Shown one piece after another: positions 1 through 5,485 of a stretch of DNA of 5,485 nucleotides. The stretch spans positions 1 to 5,485 of the forward strand of contig JAGRHB010000145.1 of assembly GCA_020445245.1 (NCBI GenBank), written 5' to 3'. Source of the DNA: Gammaproteobacteria bacterium (GTDB lineage Bacteria > Pseudomonadota > Gammaproteobacteria > Chromatiales > Sedimenticolaceae). The notes beneath the pieces are model-generated. The model was not told where the DNA came from. It searched no databases and was given only the letters and a program-made list of their open reading frames with translations. Within the stretch, counting starts at the first letter, position 1; each line of letters opens with the position of its first letter. The translations under genes and the position numbers were made by a program.

Positions 1-921
1 CAGCAGCAGCTGCACGAGATGCCAGCGCAGCACCGCCGCCCCACTCATTCCGAGGGTGCGCAACACCGCCGCACCGTCGAGCGCACGGTCGACGTAGCGG
101 CGCGTCGCCAGCATGATCGCCACCCCCGCCAGCAGGCTTGCGCACAGGGCCGCGAGACTGAGGAAACGCCGCGCACGCTCCAGCGCGGTACGCAGTTCCG
201 GGCGCGCGTTCTCCAGATCCGCCAACTCACTGCCACGCGGCAGGCGGTCCTCGAGCCAGGCACGCATCTGCTGCAGGCGGTCCGCCTCACCGGCCAGCAG
301 CAGACGGTACTTGACCCGGCTGGCCGGCCCCAGCAGACCGCTGCGCTGCACATCGTCGTAAGCCAACATCAGGCGTGGTGCGAGCTGAAACAGGTTGCCA
401 CCACGATCCGGCTCGTCCACCAGCACACCAGCGGCGCGCAACTGCAATTCGCCGAGGCCGACATCGGTTACACCGATCTGCGCCCCCAGACGATCTCGCA
501 AGCGGCCCTCGAGCCACGCGGCTCCGGGGGCCGGGACCTGCGACACCTCGCCCTGCGGCGTATCGACCCGCAGGCGACCACGCAGCGGGTATGGCGCCTC
601 GACCGCCTTTACCTGCACCAGCAGCGGACGGTCATTGGCGACGATGACACTGGGAAAGGTCAGCGTCCGGGCATGGCGCAGCGCCAGTGCGTCGGCCTTG
701 TCCAGCCAGGCCTGCGGGACAGGCGCACCCTGTTCGATGACCAGGTCAGCCGCCATCAGGGCGGCACCCTGCTGCTGCAATGCCCGCTCCACCCGATCGG
801 CAAAAAACGCCACCGAGCTCAACGCGGCCACCGCCACCACGACGGCAACCGCCAGCAGGCGCAGACCGGGATCGCGCAACGCCGCGCGCCAATGACCGAA
901 CGCCAACGCAGCGGCGCTCAC
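1..921 (-). CDS. ybbP: YbbP-like ABC transporter permease, N-terminal part (runs off left edge)
   Basis: Large FtsX/MacB-type permease that should pair with the YbbA ATPase encoded just upstream. The frame is open for 307 codons from a GTG at 921-919 to the window edge, so the C-terminal half is missing (E. coli YbbP is about 800 residues). The start FGHWRAALRDPGLRLL is followed by a hydrophobic segment at about residues 18-38, matching the N-terminal anchor of YbbP. A soluble, probably periplasmic, domain spans about 40-250. A second membrane segment (FLSLAALCASLLAGVAIMLA, about 253-272) opens the FtsX-like domain, followed by the family-like LRTLGMSGAAVL. The GTG overlaps the ybbA stop as GTGA, which fixes the start and suggests translational coupling; a GGCGGA sequence lies a few bases upstream. 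The family probably exports or extracts hydrophobic compounds, but its substrate is not certain. Assignment comes from recalled similarity and operon context. Confidence 0.9.
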   Translation of the reverse strand, partial: MSAAALAFGHWRAALRDPGLRLLAVAVVVAVAALSSVAFFADRVERALQQQGAALMAADLVIEQGAPVPQAWLDKADALALRHARTLTFPSVIVANDRPLLVQVKAVEAPYPLRGRLRVDTPQGEVSQVPAPGAAWLEGRLRDRLGAQIGVTDVGLGELQLRAAGVLVDEPDRGGNLFQLAPRLMLAYDDVQRSGLLGPASRVKYRLLLAGEADRLQQMRAWLEDRLPRGSELADLENARPELRTALERARRFLSLAALCASLLAGVAIMLATRRYVDRALDGAAVLRTLGMSGAAVLRWHLVQLLL

Positions 922-1601
922 GTGACGTCCGCCAGGCGGCCGGCATCGAGATGCAACACGCGGTCGCAGCGTGCCGCGAGCTGCTGATCGTGGGTCACCA
1001 GCAACAGCGTGCAACCGACGCGGTCACGCAGGCCGAACAAAAGGTCGATGATCCGCTGGCCACTGTCTGCATCCAGGTTACCGGTAGGCTCGTCCGCGAA
1101 CAGCACCTGCGGGTCGCCGGCGAAAGCGCGTGCCAGCGCGACCCGCTGCTGTTCGCCGCCGGACAACTGGCGCGGCAGATGCGACAGGCGCTCGCCCAGG
1201 CCGACCTCGTGAAGCAGTGCCTCGGCCTGCCCGCGTGCGTTGCGCCGGCGCCCGATCTGCAGTGGCAGCGCGACGTTCTCCAGTGCCGTCATCCCGGGCA
1301 ACAGCTGGAACGACTGAAAGACAAAGCCGACCCGTCCGGCGCGCAGTGCGGCACGCGCGTCCTCGTCCAGCTCTCCCAGTGCGCGCCCGAGCAGGGAAAC
1401 TCCGCCCTGGCTCGGCTGGTCCAACCCGGCGAGCAATCCGAGCAGGGTGGATTTGCCGGAACCGGATGGCCCGAGGATGGCCACCGCCTCACCGGCGTTG
1501 ACCTGCATGTCGATCGCCGAGAGTATGTCGAGGACCCTGCCATCCGACATGCGTACCTGTTTACCCAGCGATGTGGCTGCTATGCGAACCGTATTTTCCA
1601 T
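918..1601 (-). CDS. ybbA: YbbA-like ABC transporter ATP-binding protein
   Basis: Complete 227-residue ABC ATPase of the LolD/MacB-like group, expected to sit on the cytoplasmic face of the inner membrane and drive YbbP. All nucleotide-binding motifs are intact: Walker A GPSGSGKS (44-51), Q-loop in FVFQSF (93-98), signature LSGGE (146-150), Walker B VLFADE (166-171), D-loop NLD (175-177) and H-loop His204 in LVTHD. Length and sequence track E. coli YbbA throughout, including the C-terminal [10 protein letters not shown]. The ATG at 1601-1599 is preferred over Met18 because residues 2-17 align with the E. coli N-terminus; upstream is a purine-rich AAGAAGCAGGA (1614-1604), with AAGAAG about 7 nt from the ATG. 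It is first in a two-gene operon, overlapping ybbP by 4 bp. Its 5' end overlaps the divergent tesA by 20 bp, so its promoter must lie within tesA. Confidence 0.95.
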   Translation of the reverse strand: MENTVRIAATSLGKQVRMSDGRVLDILSAIDMQVNAGEAVAILGPSGSGKSTLLGLLAGLDQPSQGGVSLLGRALGELDEDARAALRAGRVGFVFQSFQLLPGMTALENVALPLQIGRRRNARGQAEALLHEVGLGERLSHLPRQLSGGEQQRVALARAFAGDPQVLFADEPTGNLDADSGQRIIDLLFGLRDRVGCTLLLVTHDQQLAARCDRVLHLDAGRLADVT

Positions 1602-2244
1602 TGTCCTGCTTCTTGTTGTCGGTCTGGCACCGCTGCACGCCGGTGCGACGGCAAGGATACTGGTGCTCGGCGACAGCCTCAGCGCTGCCTACGGCATCGA
1701 CCGGCAACAGGGCTGGGTGGCATTGCTGCAGCAGCGGCTGCGGTCGCTCGGGTACGGCTACGAGGTGATCAATGCCAGCATCACCGGAGACACCACCCGC
1801 GGCGGCCTGTCGCGTCTGCCGGCAACCCTGGAACGCGAGCTTCCCGCGGTACTGATCATTGCACTCGGCGGCAACGACGGACTGCGTGGTTTCGCACCAC
1901 AGCAGACAGCGGAGAATCTGCGCGCCATGATCCGCCAGGGGCGTGCCACCGGAGCCTCGGTGCTGCTGCTGGGCATCAAGCTACCGGCCAATTATGGCAA
2001 GGCCTTTGGTGAGAAGTTCCACCGCATCTTCCTGGATTTGGCACAAGAAGAAAAAGTCGCCCTGGTGCCATTCTTTCTCGAAGGCGTCGCCGAGACGCGG
2101 GAACTGATGCAGGCCGACGGGATCCACCCCGGTGTAGCGGCGCAGCCACGGATTCTCGATAACGTCTGGTCAGGCCTTGCGCCCCTGCTTGGCAATTCGG
2201 GACACACGAGGGCACCGGCGGCGCGCGCGGCGGCCGGCGACTAA
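1582..2244 (+). CDS. tesA: TesA: periplasmic SGNH esterase (thioesterase I / lysophospholipase L1)
   Basis: Complete 220-residue GDSL/SGNH hydrolase. The four family blocks are visible: GDSLS (30-34, nucleophile Ser32), ITGDTT with Gly69, GGND (96-99, Asn98) and DGIHP (179-183, Asp179 and His182 completing the triad). E. coli TesA hydrolyses acyl-CoA thioesters, lysophospholipids and other esters in the periplasm. Residues 1-22 form a signal peptide (Arg2, hydrophobic 4-17, probable cleavage near LHAGA), and this is the main reason for choosing the ATG at 1582. No strong Shine-Dalgarno precedes it. An upstream in-frame ATG at 1549 would bury the signal peptide behind an 11-residue extension. 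The last 16 or so residues (GHTRAPAARAAAGD) form an Ala/Arg-rich tail unlike the E. coli C-terminus. The gene is divergent from ybbA-ybbP, the order known in enteric bacteria, which supports a functional link with that transporter. Confidence 0.95.
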   Translation: MRTVFSIVLLLVVGLAPLHAGATARILVLGDSLSAAYGIDRQQGWVALLQQRLRSLGYGYEVINASITGDTTRGGLSRLPATLERELPAVLIIALGGNDGLRGFAPQQTAENLRAMIRQGRATGASVLLLGIKLPANYGKAFGEKFHRIFLDLAQEEKVALVPFFLEGVAETRELMQADGIHPGVAAQPRILDNVWSGLAPLLGNSGHTRAPAARAAAGD

Positions 2245-2260
2245 ACGCAACACCTACAGT

Positions 2261-3526
2261 TCAGCTAACGGTCGTCCCCTGCGCCGCACGAGGTGCGGCG
2301 GCGTCGGTCGGGTGCGCAGCGTGGTAGCAGCTGTCGAGATTGGCCTCGACCAGTGCCACCAGCCGAGGATCGAGTTTGCCGGCGGCGACGAAGCGGCCGA
2401 GCGTCAGCACGATATCTTCGACGGGCATGGCCTGCCGATAGGGACGGTGCTGCGCCAGCGCCTGAAACACGTCGGCCACCGCGATAATCCGTGCCTCCAG
2501 GCCCAGGTCGTCGCCATGGCGCCGAAACGGATAGCCGCTGCCATCCGGCGTCTCGTGATGGTAGGCCGCCCACAGCGCAATATCGGAGAGGCCGTCGATA
2601 CGCCGCAGGACCTGATAGGTTTCGAAGCTGTGCCTGTGCATGACCCGGGTCTCCTCATCCGTCAGAGGCCCGGCCTTCTCCAGCAGTTCGTCGGGTATCC
2701 GCAACTTTCCGACGTCGTGCAGAAGACCGGCGATCTCGATTTTCTCGACCTGCAAAGGCTCCAATCCGGCAAGCATCGCGAGATGGCGCGCCAGGCGGGC
2801 CACGCCGTAGGAATGCATGGCGGTGAATTCACTCTTGGCATCGACCACGTGGGCGAAGATCCCCGCCAGTTGCTTGACCTCGTCCAGCGACAGGTCGCGC
2901 GAGTCCGCGCGCTGCTCCATGTCGAACAGAAAACGTTCGAGGTGCGGGGGTTCGAGCATCATCCAGAAGGCATCCGAGGCGGAAGCCTGCAGAAACAGGT
3001 CGACCAGCTCGGGGGCAAACAGACTGCCGGCCAACGCCGACACACGGCGTCGGATGCCCGCCGACTGCTCCAGCAGATCGACCCCGTAGTGTGGTGCAGC
3101 CATCGCATCCACTCGGTCCACCAGAAAGATCAGGTTGGCGTCGCGGCGCACCCGCATGGCGACGTTGTCGCGTTGGGCCAGCAGGCTCCACGCGGTGTGA
3201 TGGTGACGCACAACCTCGGCAAACTGGTGCAGCGGCGGAAAGTTGCGCAACAGTTCGGCGCCTTCGAGTGCATGTACATCGGCACCATCCCATTCCAGCT
3301 CGGCGACCAGGTGACTGTGCTCACGCGATGAGGACACGCCGCAGTCGTGCAGCAGGCCGATCTGAAACAGGCGCTCACGGTCCTTCTTCGCGAACCCGAC
3401 GGCCTCGGCGGTCTTGAACGCCATGTAGCCGACGCGCTTGCCGTGGGCCACTTCATCGATGCCCACCAGGTCGAGTGCATCGGCGAGGGCGTGGACTACC
3501 TGAACGAGATCGATTCTGAAATCCAT
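2261..3526 (-). CDS. Tandem HD / HD-GYP phosphohydrolase (probable cyclic dinucleotide phosphodiesterase)
   Basis: A 421-residue soluble protein with no signal peptide or membrane segment. The N-terminal HD domain (about 20-145) keeps likely metal ligands His28, His60-Asp61, His86, His108-110 and Asp137/Asp140, but has HDCGVSS in place of HDxGK and no GYP motif. After a helical linker, the C-terminal domain (about 225-400) is a full HD-GYP: His238, HDVGK (270-274), His299, HHE (323-325), DGSGYP (328-333) and Asp352. HD-GYP proteins hydrolyse c-di-GMP, and some V. cholerae members hydrolyse 3'3'-cGAMP; which substrate applies here cannot be read from sequence. The frame continues upstream, but the extra 92 residues are low-quality intergenic sequence. 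The ATG at 3526 fits the domain start and has GGAG 11 nt upstream; a stronger AGGAG lies 19 nt upstream. Convergent with tesA, 16 bp between stops. No receiver or GGDEF domain is attached. Confidence 0.9.
   Translation of the reverse strand: MDFRIDLVQVVHALADALDLVGIDEVAHGKRVGYMAFKTAEAVGFAKKDRERLFQIGLLHDCGVSSSREHSHLVAELEWDGADVHALEGAELLRNFPPLHQFAEVVRHHHTAWSLLAQRDNVAMRVRRDANLIFLVDRVDAMAAPHYGVDLLEQSAGIRRRVSALAGSLFAPELVDLFLQASASDAFWMMLEPPHLERFLFDMEQRADSRDLSLDEVKQLAGIFAHVVDAKSEFTAMHSYGVARLARHLAMLAGLEPLQVEKIEIAGLLHDVGKLRIPDELLEKAGPLTDEETRVMHRHSFETYQVLRRIDGLSDIALWAAYHHETPDGSGYPFRRHGDDLGLEARIIAVADVFQALAQHRPYRQAMPVEDIVLTLGRFVAAGKLDPRLVALVEANLDSCYHAAHPTDAAAPRAAQGTTVS
2282..2300. other. Perfect GC-rich hairpin near the tesA / HD-GYP convergence
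   Basis: CGCCGCAC (2282-2289) and GTGCGGCG (2293-2300) form a perfect 8-bp stem with a three-base loop (GAG). It lies 37 bp past the tesA stop and inside the last codons of the convergent HD-GYP gene, in its Ala-rich tail. Neither strand has a T-run after it, so it is not a standard intrinsic terminator. It could still slow polymerase or protect a 3' end, or be a chance effect of high GC. The 16 bp between the two stops contains no other structure. Confidence 0.35.
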
Positions 3527-3664
3527 GCTGGGCGTGGCTCCGGCTCTCCTGTTCAGGACAGCGTCAGCCAGCAACCATCCTTGAGCTGCGTAAGATTTTC
3601 GACCCCAACGGCCACGGCTCTCAGCCACCCCAAATCCATGAAACGGCTGCCGGCCATGCCCGTT

Positions 3665-3690
3665 TCCCTCTCTCCCAGGGGGGAGAGGGA
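3665..3690. repeat. Pyrimidine/purine inverted repeat, possible dispersed intergenic repeat
   Basis: TCCCTCTC (3665-3672) pairs with GAGAGGGA (3683-3690). After a one-base bulge, CCC (3674-3676) pairs with GGG (3680-3682) across an AGG loop. Outer GTTTC (3662-3666) and GAAAC (3695-3699) are also complementary, though separated from the stem by a few unpaired bases and overlapping its end. No T-run follows on either strand. Short CCCTCTCCC...GGGAGAGGG hairpins are common dispersed intergenic elements in GC-rich proteobacteria, which is my preferred reading. Copy number cannot be judged from one window. Confidence 0.5.
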
Positions 3691-3750
3691 CGACGAAACT
3701 GCCGAGGACAACGCAAAATGCTGATTTCGCCTGATGGCCGAGCCCCGCCG

Positions 3751-3780
3751 TTCGCGTGTGGCCGGGTGGCGGTTTATGCT
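3751..3780 (+). promoter_or_regulatory. Weak sigma-70-like promoter candidate for the small membrane protein gene
   Basis: The -10 candidate TATGCT (3775-3780) matches 4 of 6 consensus bases. The -35 candidate TTCGCG (3751-3756) matches 3 of 6, with an 18-bp spacer. It would start transcription near 3787 and give a leader of about 25 nt before the ATG at 3811. The position is plausible but the match is poor. Confidence 0.25.
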
Positions 3781-3802
3781 GTGCGCCCTTACTGACCGTC
3801 AA
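3773..3802 (-). promoter_or_regulatory. Sigma-70-like promoter candidate reading toward the HD-GYP gene
   Basis: On the minus strand TTGACG (3802-3797, 5 of 6 matches to the -35 consensus) is followed after 18 bp by CATAAA (3778-3773, 4 of 6 matches to the -10). Transcription would begin near 3766, giving an unusually long leader of about 240 nt that includes the inverted repeat at 3665-3690. The -10 overlaps the -10 candidate of the opposite strand. A closer promoter may exist that I cannot recognise. Confidence 0.25.
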
Positions 3803-3810
3803 GAGCCCCC

Positions 3811-4050
3811 ATGAAAAGACACTTCAGCCAGACCATCTCCCTCGCCGTGGCCGCCCTGTGCTACCTGGCGGCCATCGGCTGCGCCGTTGCGGCTTTCCTG
3901 CACGAGATGTCCGGGCCCAACGACCCGGTGCGCGCCTCGTTGATGGCCGCGGTGGTGTTCTTCATCGGCTGCGGCATCGTCCTTCAGGTGATTGGCACAG
4001 CACGCCTCAAAGGCATTATTTCCGGCCGCAACGACAATTTCGAGGATTGA
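3811..4050 (+). CDS. Small two-pass membrane protein, unknown function
   Basis: I do not recognise the family. The 79-residue product has a basic N-terminus (MKRHF), a hydrophobic segment at about residues 9-30, a short polar stretch (HEMSGPNDPVR, 31-41), a second hydrophobic segment at about 42-62, and a charged tail ending GRNDNFED. The predicted form is a helical hairpin in the inner membrane. The basic N-terminus and acidic distal tail do not fix the topology. The ATG at 3811 has only a weak AGAG sequence 5 nt upstream. Support for it being real: an intergenic region ahead of it, a clear change from low-quality translation to membrane-protein composition at the ATG, and a stop only 6 bp before the convergent metH stop with no overlap. 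It could be an accessory subunit or a free small protein; nothing nearby indicates which. Confidence 0.75.
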   Translation: MKRHFSQTISLAVAALCYLAAIGCAVAAFLHEMSGPNDPVRASLMAAVVFFIGCGIVLQVIGTARLKGIISGRNDNFED

Positions 4051-4056
4051 GCCGCT

Positions 4057-5485
<1,429 letters not shown>

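Larger units (their letters stand above)
3527..3810. other. Divergent intergenic region, 284 bp
   Basis: This separates the minus-strand HD-GYP gene from the plus-strand small membrane protein gene and should hold the promoters of both. Frames remain open across it only because GC is high; the translations are low-complexity and have no initiation signals I trust. It holds a pyrimidine/purine inverted repeat (3665-3690), two weak overlapping promoter candidates (3751-3802), and a short palindrome TCCTG-TT-CAGGA (3547-3558) that covers the AGGAG upstream of the HD-GYP start. TGAC-C-GTCA (3793-3801) is a minimal operator-like palindrome. I find no tRNA, riboswitch or terminator with a T-run. 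Confidence 0.6.

Noticed and set aside
19..987. 322-codon plus-strand open frame opposite ybbP
   Set aside because: The minus strand encodes a clear YbbP-like permease here; the plus-strand product is Arg/Gln-rich and shows no recognisable motif.
1498..1529. tesA promoter with -35 TTGACC at 1498-1503
   Set aside because: No reasonable -10 occurs at 16-18 bp; TATGTC at 1524 needs a 20-bp spacer and matches only 3 of 6 bases.
780..2012. 410-codon plus-strand open frame
   Set aside because: It lies opposite ybbA and crosses the tesA start in another frame. The translation is Arg/Gln/His-rich with no domain, a typical shadow in GC-rich DNA.
2177..3331. 384-codon plus-strand open frame opposite the HD-GYP gene
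   Set aside because: The antisense strand carries complete HD and HD-GYP motifs. The plus product has no domain signature and begins inside tesA in another frame.
3548..3561. LexA-like box (CTGT...ACAG at 3549-3561)
   Set aside because: The spacing between the half sites is 5 bases rather than the 8 of the gammaproteobacterial SOS box.
3665..3690. Intrinsic terminator
   Set aside because: There is no T-run on either strand, and it lies between divergent gene starts where no terminator is needed.
3527..3802. 92-codon N-terminal extension of the HD-GYP protein
   Set aside because: The frame is open, but the translation is Gly/Arg-rich without domain features, covers the inverted repeat, and would start beyond the likely promoters. 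The ATG at 3526 fits the domain boundary.
4051..4056. Terminator between the small membrane protein gene and metH
   Set aside because: Only 6 bp separate the stops and no stem with a T-run is present.

Overview
The window looks like ordinary chromosomal DNA from a GC-rich gammaproteobacterium. The proteins resemble E. coli YbbP, YbbA, TesA and MetH, and the divergent tesA / ybbA-ybbP order is the one known from enteric bacteria. The composition and the tandem-HD protein would fit a free-living, possibly Chromatiales-like lineage, but that placement is a guess. I see no phage, transposon, CRISPR, tRNA or rRNA signal.

Layout, left to right. (1) Positions 1-1601, minus strand: a two-gene ABC transporter operon, with the ATPase ybbA first and the N-terminal half of the large permease ybbP running off the left edge; the two genes overlap at a GTGA. 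(2) Positions 1582-2244, plus strand: tesA, a secreted SGNH esterase whose start overlaps the start of ybbA by 20 bp. (3) Positions 2261-3526, minus strand: a protein with an HD domain followed by an HD-GYP domain, convergent with tesA. (4) Positions 3527-3810: a 284-bp intergenic region with a GC-rich inverted repeat and possible divergent promoters. (5) Positions 3811-4050, plus strand: a small unrecognised protein with two membrane segments. (6) Positions 4057-5485, minus strand: the C-terminal 475 residues of cobalamin-dependent methionine synthase MetH, entering from the right edge.

How the genes relate: YbbA and YbbP should form an inner-membrane ABC complex, and periplasmic TesA is a plausible partner acting on lipid-like substrates. 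The HD/HD-GYP protein probably degrades a cyclic dinucleotide second messenger. MetH makes methionine from homocysteine. Nothing in the sequence ties the last three genes into one pathway. I do not see an undescribed system here. The most interesting items are the tandem HD protein, the overlapping divergent starts of ybbA and tesA, the intergenic inverted repeat and the small membrane protein packed against metH.
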